Shown here one piece after another: positions 8,603-17,028 of a stretch of DNA of 64,000 bases. This stretch comes from Rhodospirillum sp047263945 (GTDB lineage: Bacteria > Pseudomonadota > Alphaproteobacteria > Rhodospirillales > Rhodospirillaceae). The stretch covers positions 434,001 to 498,000 of the forward strand of contig NZ_JBLAVB010000002.1 of the NCBI RefSeq assembly GCF_047263945.1. Direction: 5' to 3'. Under the pieces are notes generated by a model. That model was given only the letters and a program-made list of their open reading frames with translations, was not told the DNA's origin and made no database searches. How positions within the stretch are numbered: the stretch's first letter is position 1; each line of letters opens with the position of its first letter. Position numbers and translations under genes: made by a program.

Positions 8603-10020
8603 TGAGCCGGGGGCTTAACCCAGGAATGTCCTCCGTTGGACCGGGCCTGATCCTTGCGGCGCCCTCCTCCGGCTCGGGTAAGACGGTGGTCACCCTGGCC
8701 CTTTCCCGGGCTTTGACCCGCCGGGGGGTGGCGGTGGCCGGGGTCAAGGCCGGTCCGGATTACATCGATCCCGCTTTCCACGAGGCCGCCTGTGGGCGGG
8801 CCTGCGTCAATATCGATACCTGGGCCATGGGGGCCTCCCTTGTTGCCAGCCTTGCGGCGCGTCAGACCCGAGGAATGGATCTGGTGCTGGCCGAGGGGGT
8901 CATGGGCCTGTTCGATGGCGCCCTGGGGGTGGATGCTCCTCTCGCGGACGGATCAGCCGCCTCCCTGGCCGCTCGGACAGGTTGGCCGGTCGTGCTGGTG
9001 GTGGATTGTCGGGGCATGGGCGCCAGCGTTGCCGCTTTGGTCTCCGGTTTCGCGCGCCATCGGGCCGATTGTCCCATTGTCGGGGTGATTCTCAACCGGG
9101 TTGGTTCGGACCGCCACCTGGAGGCACTCACCCAGGCCATTGCCCAAACCGTTCCTGAGATCCGTGTCCTGGGGGGGCTGCCCCACCGGGCCGATCTGGT
9201 GGTTCCCGAACGCCATTTGGGTTTGGTCCAGGCCCGGGAGCATCCGGCCCTGGATCGTTTTCTGGAGGCTGCGGCGGATTGTGTTGCCGAGCACCTGGAC
9301 CTGGATGCCCTTGTTGCCTTGGCCCGGCCCATTGCTGCAAACGGCAATGGGGAATCCCGACTCCCCCTTCCCCCGTCCAGAACTCCTTGGCCCTTACCGC
9401 CTCCGGGGACTCTTTGGCCCTTGCCGCCTCCGGGGCAAAGAATCGCCCTGGCCCTGGATGACGCTTTTGCCTTCACTTACGACGCCGTGCTCGCCGGATG
9501 GCGGGCTGCGGGGGCGGAGCTCCTTCCCTTTTCCCCCCTGGCTGACCAGGGACCGGACGGATCCGCCGATGCGATCTACCTGCCCGGCGGTTATCCCGAG
9601 CTTCAGGCGGGTCGACTGGCGGACTCCCGTGTCTTCCTCGGCGGCCTCCGTGCCGCTGCGGCCCGGGGCGTGACGATTTTCGGGGAATGCGGGGGCTACA
9701 TGGTCTTGGGCCGAAGCCTGACCGATGCCCAGGGACGGGTTCATGCCATGGCGGGTCTTCTTCCCGTGGATACCAGTTTTGCCCAACGGAAGCGGCACTT
9801 GGGCTACCGGCGGGCAAGCATGCTGGCGTCTGGCTGGTGGGGTGCGGCAGGAGAGGTCCTATCCGGCCATGAGTTCCACTATGCGTCGGTCACGGCGGAC
9901 TCTGCCGAGGATCGGCTTTATGCGCTTATCGATGCCCAGGGTCGAGACCTGGGGGCTGCAGGCCATCGAAAGGGCACCGTGGCCGGAGGATTCGTCCATT
10001 TGATTTCACAGACGGAGTAG
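8602..10020 (+). CDS. cobB: Cobyrinate a,c-diamide synthase (CobB/CbiA)
   Basis: 472 residues. ATP-dependent glutamine amidotransferase that amidates the a and c side chains of (hydrogeno)byrinate. The N-terminal dethiobiotin-synthetase-like domain has the P-loop APSSGSGKT and KAGPDYIDPAFH. The C-terminal class I amidotransferase has FGECGGYMVLG with the catalytic cysteine, and a final YASVT and FVHLI. The linker at about residues 255-280 contains a perfect in-frame tandem of a 27-base unit (9382-9408 and 9409-9435) giving two copies of a T-x-WPLPPPG peptide; it lengthens the interdomain linker and looks recent. Confidence 0.95.
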   Translation: MSRGLNPGMSSVGPGLILAAPSSGSGKTVVTLALSRALTRRGVAVAGVKAGPDYIDPAFHEAACGRACVNIDTWAMGASLVASLAARQTRGMDLVLAEGVMGLFDGALGVDAPLADGSAASLAARTGWPVVLVVDCRGMGASVAALVSGFARHRADCPIVGVILNRVGSDRHLEALTQAIAQTVPEIRVLGGLPHRADLVVPERHLGLVQAREHPALDRFLEAAADCVAEHLDLDALVALARPIAANGNGESRLPLPPSRTPWPLPPPGTLWPLPPPGQRIALALDDAFAFTYDAVLAGWRAAGAELLPFSPLADQGPDGSADAIYLPGGYPELQAGRLADSRVFLGGLRAAAARGVTIFGECGGYMVLGRSLTDAQGRVHAMAGLLPVDTSFAQRKRHLGYRRASMLASGWWGAAGEVLSGHEFHYASVTADSAEDRLYALIDAQGRDLGAAGHRKGTVAGGFVHLISQTE

Positions 10021-10082
10021 CACAGGTTACGCGACCTGCCCTCATTCACCGGTCGAAGGCCTGCGGGCCGTCCATCGCAATC

Positions 10083-10161
10083 TGCGCGGTACACGACAGC
10101 GTCTCGTGTTTTTTGGGCGAGTGCCCAAGCCCATTTGGGGGCAAATGCCCCCTGACGGGAA
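10083..10161. repeat. Family A dispersed repeat, copy A1 (one half)
   Basis: Begins GCGGTACACGACAG and TCTCGTG, then two short hairpins: GGGCGAGTGCCC and GGGGGCAAATGCCCCC, ending TGACGGGAAA. The same modules in the same order occur in A3 and A5 (read on the opposite strand). It fills the space between the stops of the convergent genes cobB and ogt. Confidence 0.7.
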
Positions 10162-10165
10162 AACA

Positions 10166-10720
10166 TCAACTGTCGAACAGGTCTCCCATGGCCGGTTTCG
10201 GTGCCCTTCGGACTTTGGGTGGTGTCCATCCTTCGTGGTCAAGGAGCCAAGCCTTGCGGTCCAATCCCCCCGCATAGCCGGTCAGCGTGCCATTGGCCCC
10301 GATGACCCTGTGGCAGGGCAGGACGATGGCAATGGGGTTCAGGCCATTGGTCCGCCCCACGGCCCGAACCGCCTTGGGGACGCCCAGACGGGCGGCGAAG
10401 GCGCCATAGGACAGGGTTTCGCCCGCTGGGATGTGGCGCAACCCCAGCCAGACCGCGCGCTGAAAGGCAGTGCCTCCCGGTTCCAGGGTCAGGGCGTCGA
10501 GCGCTTGCAGATCCCCCTTGAAGTATGCTTTGAGCGCGCTGGAAGCGCCCCCCGGATCGGTGGCGGCTGTGACCGAATGGGGCCCAACCGCTTTGGTGAG
10601 AAGGGCTGTTCCCCTGTGCTCATAATCGGCGAATTCCACGGCGCGGAGGGTCGTGCCGTCGGAAAAGATGAGGATCTCCCCCAAGGGGCTTTCGATGCGG
10701 TCGCGGAACAGGCGGATCAT
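10166..10720 (-). CDS. ogt: Methylated-DNA-protein-cysteine methyltransferase
   Basis: 184 residues from ATG 10720. Suicide repair enzyme that takes the methyl group from O6-methylguanine onto its active cysteine. The active-site box IVLPCHRVIGANG is intact, and FQRAVWLGLRHIPAGETLSYG is the helix-turn-helix DNA-binding region before it. The start overlaps the stop of the upstream ada-alkA gene (ATGA); a GTG at 10732 is an alternative. The pair forms a two-gene alkylation repair operon. Confidence 0.95.
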   Translation of the reverse strand: MIRLFRDRIESPLGEILIFSDGTTLRAVEFADYEHRGTALLTKAVGPHSVTAATDPGGASSALKAYFKGDLQALDALTLEPGGTAFQRAVWLGLRHIPAGETLSYGAFAARLGVPKAVRAVGRTNGLNPIAIVLPCHRVIGANGTLTGYAGGLDRKAWLLDHEGWTPPKVRRAPKPAMGDLFDS

Positions 10721-12243
10721 GGGTCGGTCCACAGGTGAAGGGCGGCATAGGCGCGCCAGGGCCGCCAGGCCTCGGCCCGCTCTGAGAGTTGTTTGGGGTT
10801 TGGCCGTCCCGAACCCCAGGGACCTTGGTTTTCCAAGGCACGCAGCAAGCCGAGATCACCCACGGGGAAGGCGTCAGGATCGCGGAAGGCCCTGAGCGCG
10901 ATGTACTGGGCGGTCCAGGGACCGATGCCCGGCAGGGCCTCCAGCCGGGCGCGGGCGGTGTCTGGATCGGCGGTGGGGTCCAGGAGGGTGGGATCGTCCA
11001 GCACGGCCCGGGCCAGGGCCGAAAGCGTGCCTGTCCGTCCCGTTGTCAGACCCAGGTCTGTCAAATCGCCGGTGGCCAGGGCCTCGGGGTCGGGAAACAA
11101 GCGGTTTGGCTGGCTTGGATCGCCGTCACTGGCATCTTCAAGGGGCTTTCCCAGGCGCGCGACGAGCCGTCCGGCCAGGGTGGTGGCGCCCGCGACGCTG
11201 ACCTGTTGGCCGAGCACCGCCCGCACGGCCAGTTCAAAGGGATCCCAACAGCCGGGAACCCTCAGGCCGGGATGGGCTGCGATCCGGGGGGCAAGAAGGG
11301 GGTCCGTGCCCAGATGGGCGCAGATCGCCGCCGGATCGGCGGCCAGATCCAGCAAACCATGGAGCCGGGCCAGGACCTGTGACAGGGCATCCCAGCGGTT
11401 AAGGGTCAGCACCACCCAAAACCACCCCTTTGGATCCCGGGAGAGGATCATCCGCCCTTTGGTCGACCCCAGGGACAACGTTCGCTCGTAGGCGCCGGTT
11501 TCGGTGAGTCGTTCCACCCCGGGGATGGCGCGAGCGGCGAGAAATCCGCGCAGGCCCTCCCAGTGATAGGGCTCCGTTGCGGCGAGACGCAGGCGCAGAC
11601 CAGCCTGAGTGCCGCTCTGTCCGGCTCCCTTTTTTGTGCGACGAAGGTCCCTCGGGCTTTTGCCATAGGTCTCCCGGATCGCTGTCTGGAACCGGCGCGG
11701 GCCTCCAAAGCCGGCGGCCAGGGCGACTTCGGTCAAAGAGAGGTCCGTATCTGTCAACAGGGCCTTGGCCAGCAATAGGCGCCGTGCCCGTGCCACAGCG
11801 CCCGGCGAGGTGCCCAGGTGCTGGAGGAACAGGCGGCGCAGGTGACGCTCACCGATGCCCAGGCGGTCCGCAAGATCCGTAATGGAGGCATCGTCCAGGG
11901 CCCCTTCGGTGATCAGGCGGAGGGCGCGATTGACCGTGGCCTCGGTGCCCAGCCATCCCCCCAGTCCGGGTGCCGTTTCCGGGCGGCAGCGGAGACAGGG
12001 GCGGTATCCGGCGGTTAAGGCTTCTGCCGCACTTCGGACGAAATGGCAATGGTCCGGTGCAGGCGTGCGCGCAGGGCAAATCGGACGGCAGAAAATCCCC
12101 GTGGTCGAGACACAGGTGAAAAAGCGTCCGTCGAATCGGGAATCCCGGCTGCTCAAGGCCCGATAGCAGGTCTTTGGATCGAGGATTGCCACGGGTGGAG
12201 ACTCTGCTGTATGAGAGCCAATTTGAGGGATCGAGTCGGTCAT
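10717..12243 (-). CDS. Ada-AlkA fusion: zinc methyl sensor, AraC HTH, 3-methyladenine glycosylase
   Basis: 508 residues from ATG 12243. N-terminal Ada-type zinc domain: DGRFFTCVSTTGIFCRPICP and YRPCLRCRPE supply the four cysteines, the first being the methyl acceptor. Next is an AraC/XylS HTH (residues about 100-190: IGERHLRRLFLQHLG). The C-terminal half is AlkA N domain plus HhH-GPD glycosylase with LPGIGPWTAQYIALRAF and the aspartate in PVGDLGL. One protein can therefore sense alkyl damage, switch on transcription and excise alkylated bases. Coupled to ogt by a four-base overlap. Confidence 0.95.
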   Translation of the reverse strand: MTDSIPQIGSHTAESPPVAILDPKTCYRALSSRDSRFDGRFFTCVSTTGIFCRPICPARTPAPDHCHFVRSAAEALTAGYRPCLRCRPETAPGLGGWLGTEATVNRALRLITEGALDDASITDLADRLGIGERHLRRLFLQHLGTSPGAVARARRLLLAKALLTDTDLSLTEVALAAGFGGPRRFQTAIRETYGKSPRDLRRTKKGAGQSGTQAGLRLRLAATEPYHWEGLRGFLAARAIPGVERLTETGAYERTLSLGSTKGRMILSRDPKGWFWVVLTLNRWDALSQVLARLHGLLDLAADPAAICAHLGTDPLLAPRIAAHPGLRVPGCWDPFELAVRAVLGQQVSVAGATTLAGRLVARLGKPLEDASDGDPSQPNRLFPDPEALATGDLTDLGLTTGRTGTLSALARAVLDDPTLLDPTADPDTARARLEALPGIGPWTAQYIALRAFRDPDAFPVGDLGLLRALENQGPWGSGRPNPKQLSERAEAWRPWRAYAALHLWTDP

Positions 12244-12654
12244 GATCCGCCCATTCTGCCCCCTTCCCGTCTCCCCGTCGCGCCATTTTCGGACTCCATG
12301 GGCTGCGTTCAGGTCCGCTTCGGTCCGAGTTTTTTTGCACTGCAACATAAAATGATTGGCGATCTGTGTGAAAGGTCCTAGACTCCCTCAACAGGCATGG
12401 ATCACGGACCTGTCTGACCCGGAGAGCCAGTATTTTCCCTGGTAATCTAGGCTATTAGTAGGATATTGACCTAATATCTTTACAATTTTTCCCATTCCTG
12501 GGTATTTTTCTGTCGTCGGACGGTGACTCTTCCGTGACTGGTTATCGGGAAGTGGGACTTGGACGCCAGCTTGGCCCAGACCATCGGGCCTTGCCAGTTT
12601 GTCTACCGTAGTGGGTTCGCCGCTCTAGGTTCAACGTCGAGGGAAACATCTGGT
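12244..12654. other. Divergent control region between ada-alkA and phaZ
   Basis: No gene is supported here. The stretch is richer in A and T than its surroundings (12430-12520) and must carry the two outward promoters. The only clear element is the TTGCACTGCAA palindrome at 12335-12345. No tRNA or other structured RNA was recognised. Confidence 0.5.
12335..12345. promoter_or_regulatory. Possible PhaR-type operator
   Basis: TTGCACTGCAA is a perfect palindrome around a central C. TGC-rich palindromes of this kind are bound by PhaR/PhbR regulators upstream of phasin and PHB genes in alphaproteobacteria. It stands about 310 bases before the phaZ start, on the side of the divergent repair gene, so the connection is inferred. 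Confidence 0.35.
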
Positions 12655-14022
12655 ATGCTCTACAAACTGCATGAGTTTCAGCACGCGGCCCTGACGCCTC
12701 TCCGGTTCGCGGCCCATACCATGCAAGGGGTCTATAGCAATCCCTGGATTCCGGCCTCTTATACCCGGTTTGGTCGGTCCATGGCGGCCTCTGCGTCCCT
12801 GATCGAACGGGTGACCCGCCGCTATGGCAAGCCCCAGTTCGACTTGAACCACACAGTGGTTGATGGCCAGCGCACCTGGGTCGAGGAAGTGACGGTCGAG
12901 GACCTGCCCTTCTGCGATCTGGTCCATTTCAAGCGCGGCATCGAGCGACCGGACCAGCCCCGCCTGCTGGTGGTGGCTCCCATGTCCGGTCACTATGCGA
13001 CGCTTTTGCGGGGCACGGTGGAAGCCCTTCTTCCCGACCATGACGTCTATATCACCGATTGGGTGAACGCCCGGGAAGTGCCCGCCGCCGAAGGCCCCTT
13101 CGGCTTTGACGACTATGTCCACTACCTGATCCATTTTCTGCGCTTTTTGGGTCCGAACACCCACATGATGGCCGTTTGCCAGCCCAGTGTTCCGGTTTTG
13201 GCGGCGGTCTCTCTGATGGCTGAGGACAATGATCCTTGTCGTCCGGCGTCGATGGTGCTGATGGGGGGACCCATCGACACCCGGGTCAATCCCACGGAAG
13301 TGAACAAGTTCGCCGACGAACACGAGATGTCCTGGTTCGAGGACAACTTGATTCACACCGTGCCCGGCACCTATCTGGGTGGGGGGCGCAAGGTCTATCC
13401 CGGGTTTGTGCAACTGTCGGGCTTCATGGCCATGAATATGGACCGCCATGTCAGCGCCCATTTGAAGTACTTCGAGCATTTGGTGGAGGGCGATGGCGAC
13501 AGTGCCGAGGACCATCAGACCTTCTATGACGAATACCTGTCGGTGATGGACCTGCCCGCCGAATTCTACCTCGAGACCATTCAGCGCATCTTCAAGGACC
13601 ACGAACTGGCCGAAGGGGTCCTGAAGTGTAAGGGGCGTCAGGTGGATTGCGGGGCCATCAAGGATGTCTGCCTGCTGACCGTCGAAGGGGAACGGGATGA
13701 CATCACCGGCAAGGGGCAGACGGCAGCGGCCCATACCCTCTGTGTCAATCTTCCGGAAAGCTTGCGCAAACACCATCTTCAAGACAAGGTGGGCCATTAC
13801 GGTATCTTCAACGGGCGCCGCTGGCGCGAGGAGATTCTTCCCCATGTCCGGTCGTTTATTCTCGAGGCTGAGGCGAAAGGCCTCGCTCGGGACGAGTCCG
13901 TTGCAAAGCGGAAACACATCAAACCCAACCGAAAGGTTCTGGGACTCCAAACCGCTCCAGGACATGACGGAGACGGAATGGGAGAGTTTGTGCGACGGGT
14001 GTGGGAAGTGCTGTCTCCATAA
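12655..14022 (+). CDS. phaZ: Intracellular polyhydroxybutyrate depolymerase PhaZ
   Basis: 455 residues from ATG 12655, with GAGGGA as ribosome site; the start MLYKLHEFQHAALTP is typical. It mobilises intracellular PHB granules. The alpha/beta hydrolase nucleophile is a cysteine, Cys175 in MAVCQPSVPVL, as in the PhaZ1 type, with the aspartate in VEGERDDITG and the histidine in KVGHYGIFNG. Homology should end near FILEAE; about 45 further residues (up to EFVRRVWEVLSP) are read out of frame through the beginning of the next gene, so the original stop seems to have been lost. Confidence 0.93.
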   Translation: MLYKLHEFQHAALTPLRFAAHTMQGVYSNPWIPASYTRFGRSMAASASLIERVTRRYGKPQFDLNHTVVDGQRTWVEEVTVEDLPFCDLVHFKRGIERPDQPRLLVVAPMSGHYATLLRGTVEALLPDHDVYITDWVNAREVPAAEGPFGFDDYVHYLIHFLRFLGPNTHMMAVCQPSVPVLAAVSLMAEDNDPCRPASMVLMGGPIDTRVNPTEVNKFADEHEMSWFEDNLIHTVPGTYLGGGRKVYPGFVQLSGFMAMNMDRHVSAHLKYFEHLVEGDGDSAEDHQTFYDEYLSVMDLPAEFYLETIQRIFKDHELAEGVLKCKGRQVDCGAIKDVCLLTVEGERDDITGKGQTAAAHTLCVNLPESLRKHHLQDKVGHYGIFNGRRWREEILPHVRSFILEAEAKGLARDESVAKRKHIKPNRKVLGLQTAPGHDGDGMGEFVRRVWEVLSP

Positions 14023-14362
14023 GCTGCAGGAAGAGGACACGGGGCGTATCCATTACACCAACGTGGCCTGCGAACTGTTGGATTTGGAAAGCTGCCGGTG
14101 CTCCTCTTACGCGACCCGCTGGGATACCGTGCCGGACTGCGTCAAGCTGGTTCCCAAGCTGCTGCATCGCTTGACGTGGATGCCAGAAACATGTGCCTAT
14201 CGGCTGTTGGCCGACGGCCAACCCCTGCCGCCATGGCATCCCTTGGAAACCGGGGATCCCGATAGTGTGCACCGGGCGGGTATGAGCGTACGCGGTCGCG
14301 CCCTGTCCGAGGTCGAGTCGGGTCCCATCGAGGAGCATATCGTCGAATGGGACGACTTGTGA
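13901..14362 (+). CDS. YcgN-type cysteine-cluster protein (UPF0260)
   Basis: About 153 residues. The segment FWDSKPLQDMTETEWESLCD followed by GCGKCCLHKL is the hallmark of the YcgN/UPF0260 family, whose conserved cysteines (C-x2-C-x2-CC, ESCRCSSY, VPDC, ETCAYR) suggest a metal or iron-sulfur site. The function is unknown. Family members begin before FWDSKP, where the only in-frame start is TTG 13901; ATG 13964 would remove that conserved part. With TTG it overlaps phaZ by 122 bases in another frame. Confidence 0.85.
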   Translation: MQSGNTSNPTERFWDSKPLQDMTETEWESLCDGCGKCCLHKLQEEDTGRIHYTNVACELLDLESCRCSSYATRWDTVPDCVKLVPKLLHRLTWMPETCAYRLLADGQPLPPWHPLETGDPDSVHRAGMSVRGRALSEVESGPIEEHIVEWDDL

Positions 14363-15078
14363 GCGTCTGTTCGGCTCGATCCATGACCCTTGCCCGATCC
14401 GTGACCGTTGATGGCCGTGCCCTTCCCGTGACCCTGCGTCGCAACGCCCGCTCTTGCCGATTGTCCCTTCGGATCGACCCCTCGGGCGAGCGGTTGGTTG
14501 TCGTTGCGCCCCCCCATGTGTCCGAACGGCTCATTCTGGATTTTGTCCAGGACAAGGAAGAGTGGGTGGCCCGACAGTTGGCGAGCCAGCCGCAGCCCGT
14601 TCCCTTTGCCGATGGGGTGATTTTCCCCCTGTTGGGCGAGCCGCAGCGGATTGTTCACCGTCCCGATGCCCGAAGGGGCGTTTGGGCCGAGGACGGAGCG
14701 GTTCATGTCTCCGGTCAAGTGGAGCACTTGCCCCGGCGCTTGACCGATTGGTTGAAGGCTCGTGCTCGAGAGGAAATCGGGACCCGGGTCCAGACCCATG
14801 CGGCAACCCTGGGGGTCCGTCCGGGTCGGATCACCCTGCGGGATACCCGAACCCGCTGGGGCAGCTGTTCCCACAAGGGGGATCTCTCTTTTTCCTGGCG
14901 ATTGGTTCTGGCGCCCGTTAACATAGTGAACTATGTAGCAGCCCATGAGGTCGCCCACCTCTCGGTCTTTGACCATTCCCCAAAATTTTGGGCGGTGGTC
15001 GCCCGTTTGGTGGAGGATCACGAACAGGCACAGTCCTGGCTCAAGCAAAAGGGCTCAGGCCTGCACCGGTATGGTTAG
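14347..15078 (+). CDS. YgjP/M48-type zinc metallopeptidase domain protein
   Basis: 243 residues from ATG 14347, overlapping the previous stop by 16 bases; ATG 14383 is an alternative. Family DUF45 (YgjP-like). The C-terminal half holds RITLRDTRTRWGSCSHKG and the zinc motif VAAHEVAHL (HExxH), with the third ligand probably the histidine in FDHSPKFW. No signal peptide is visible, so it is probably cytoplasmic. The substrate is unknown. Confidence 0.9.
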   Translation: MGRLVSVCSARSMTLARSVTVDGRALPVTLRRNARSCRLSLRIDPSGERLVVVAPPHVSERLILDFVQDKEEWVARQLASQPQPVPFADGVIFPLLGEPQRIVHRPDARRGVWAEDGAVHVSGQVEHLPRRLTDWLKARAREEIGTRVQTHAATLGVRPGRITLRDTRTRWGSCSHKGDLSFSWRLVLAPVNIVNYVAAHEVAHLSVFDHSPKFWAVVARLVEDHEQAQSWLKQKGSGLHRYG

Positions 15079-15109
15079 GGTTGGTGTTCGATCTCCTTGG
15101 AGTCAGATC

Positions 15110-15490
15110 CTACCGTTTTGCCTTTTCGTAGGCGTCAAACAGATCGGTTACGAGAACACCATTAATGCGCAATCCTGTCACATCCGCATTTTCGATGGTT
15201 GAATGCGCCAGGGTGGCATCCTTGATCGTCAACCGAGAGAGGTTCGCATTTGTGAAGATGGCGCCTGCCAAAGTCACGTTGTTGAACCGAGCATCCGCAA
15301 GGGCGATATCGTCAAAATCGGCTTCACAGAGATTGGTGTCCGTGAATTTCGCCTTGCTCAGGACCGCATAAAACCGCGCGCCAGTGAGGTTGACGCCATC
15401 GAAATTGGCCCCGGACAGATCGGCCCGCCTGTACTCTGTGCCTTGCAGTTGAAGGCCATCAAAGGGGGGCTGGTTTTGTTGCTCGTTCAC
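15110..15490 (-). CDS. Pentapeptide repeat protein
   Basis: 126 residues with consecutive A(D/N)LXX-like pentapeptides from about residue 17 to 105: YRRADLSGANFDGVNLTGAR, AKFTDTNLCEADFDDI and AIFTNANLSRL. Such repeats fold as a right-handed quadrilateral beta-helix. There is no signal peptide. Functions range from gyrase protection to scaffolding; nothing here decides among them. Convergent with the YgjP gene and divergent from the bcr-like exporter. Confidence 0.85.
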   Translation of the reverse strand: MNEQQNQPPFDGLQLQGTEYRRADLSGANFDGVNLTGARFYAVLSKAKFTDTNLCEADFDDIALADARFNNVTLAGAIFTNANLSRLTIKDATLAHSTIENADVTGLRINGVLVTDLFDAYEKAKR

Positions 15491-15702
15491 GGTCGGTTTC
15501 TCCGATCAGAGGTAGTATCAACCTAAACAATATTGGAATGAAAGAATATATGAAATTGTAGAAAAATGATCTATTTTATTTTGTAATTAGCGGGAAAGAA
15601 CTTCTATATTTTCCCTTATATGATCCGAAATATCCTCAAGTCGACGATTTTTTTATGAATTTTGGACAGCGTTATTGTCTTGATAAGGGAGTTTGATTAC
15701 CC

Positions 15703-16926
15703 ATGCCTCTCCTTCCCACGCGCCTGATGCGCGGTGGCGCGGATCCCAGGTCTCTTGGTATTTCCGTCCTTCTGACTGGTCTGGTCGCCTTGGGTGCAGT
15801 CAGTACGGATTTGTACCTACCCTCCCTTCCGGCCATGGTGGATTACTTCGGCGTTGATGTCTCGCTGGTCCAGTTGACCTTGTCCGTTTTCGCCATTGGT
15901 ATGGCCCTGGGTATGGTACTCCATGGTCCCCTCTCCGACCGTTTCGGACGGCGCCCGGTTGTTCTGGGCGGACTCTTTCTCTATAGCGTTGCTTCGGTCG
16001 CCTGTGTTCTGGCGCCGGATATCCATTTTCTGATCGCTGCCCGCTTCGTGCAGGCGCTGGGAGCCTGTGGTGGAGTTGTCGTGGGACGAGCCATCGTGCG
16101 GGATGTGTATGGGGTGGAGGGTTCGGCCCGCATGCTGTCTTACATGACCTCCGCCATGGCTCTGGCTCCGGCCTTGGCGCCGATCTTGGGGGGGTGGTTG
16201 CATGCGGCCTTCGGTTGGTGGGCCAATTTCCTGGTGCTGGTTGGATTTGGGGCCGTGATGTTGTTCTGTGTGGCGGTCTTCCTGCGGGAAACCAATGCCC
16301 ATCGGGATCCCTCGGCAATTTCTCCCATCGCCATGGGACGGAACTACCTGACCCTTCTGCGTAATCGCATTTATCTGGGTCATGCCTTGGTGGTGGCCTT
16401 TACCTTTGGGGGATTGTTCAGCTTTATTTCCGGGTCCAGCTTTGTGATCATCGATGTGCTGGGAGTGGATGCCCGGAATTTTGGCTTCGTTTTCTTCTTT
16501 TTCGCCATGAGTTATACTTTGGGTGCCATTTGTGGCGGACGGGTGTCCCGCCGCTTGGGATTGGCTTGGTTGATCAACCTGGGGCTTGGGGTGAGTATCG
16601 TTGCCGATCTCTCCGGGGTGGCTCTGGCCTGGATGGGGGTGGAGTCGGTCTGGTCGGTCATGCCATTCATTTGCGGGCATTCGCTCGCTTGCGCCTTTAT
16701 CATGCCCAATGGCATGGCCGGGGCCATTGGACCCTTCCCACGTATGGCAGGGGCAGCCAGCTCTCTTTTGGGATTCACGCAAATGGCTGTGGGGTCGATC
16801 GCCGGCTACGCAGTGGGAGTCTTCCATGACGGGACAACCCGGTCCTTGATGACAAGCATTGGCATTTGCGCGGTTTTGGCGCTGGCTTCCTGGTCCCTGC
16901 TGGTCGGGATCCGGAAAAAGGCTTGA
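15703..16926 (+). CDS. Bcr/CflA family drug-resistance MFS exporter
   Basis: 407 residues, 12 predicted membrane helices. The opening GAVSTDLYLPSLPAM is the Bcr/CflA signature (TDMYLPALP), and HGPLSDRFGRRPVV is the MFS loop 2-3 motif A. RFVQALGACGGVV and AIVRDVYG also match the subfamily. It probably exports drugs or small metabolites by proton antiport. The upstream 200 bases are AT-rich and include the promoter region shared with the divergent pentapeptide gene. Confidence 0.9.
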   Translation: MPLLPTRLMRGGADPRSLGISVLLTGLVALGAVSTDLYLPSLPAMVDYFGVDVSLVQLTLSVFAIGMALGMVLHGPLSDRFGRRPVVLGGLFLYSVASVACVLAPDIHFLIAARFVQALGACGGVVVGRAIVRDVYGVEGSARMLSYMTSAMALAPALAPILGGWLHAAFGWWANFLVLVGFGAVMLFCVAVFLRETNAHRDPSAISPIAMGRNYLTLLRNRIYLGHALVVAFTFGGLFSFISGSSFVIIDVLGVDARNFGFVFFFFAMSYTLGAICGGRVSRRLGLAWLINLGLGVSIVADLSGVALAWMGVESVWSVMPFICGHSLACAFIMPNGMAGAIGPFPRMAGAASSLLGFTQMAVGSIAGYAVGVFHDGTTRSLMTSIGICAVLALASWSLLVGIRKKA

Positions 16927-17028
16927 GATTTCGTGGAAACGGGCGGGATTCCGATTCCCCAGACCCGTCCCATCGTCTAACGTGCCGATCCCTTAAGAAC
17001 CTCTACCCTTGCGAAGGTTGAAGGAACA

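Noticed and set aside
12631..14040. Open frame of 469 codons opposite phaZ
   Set aside because: Low-quality histidine- and glutamine-rich product, antisense to a clear PHB depolymerase.
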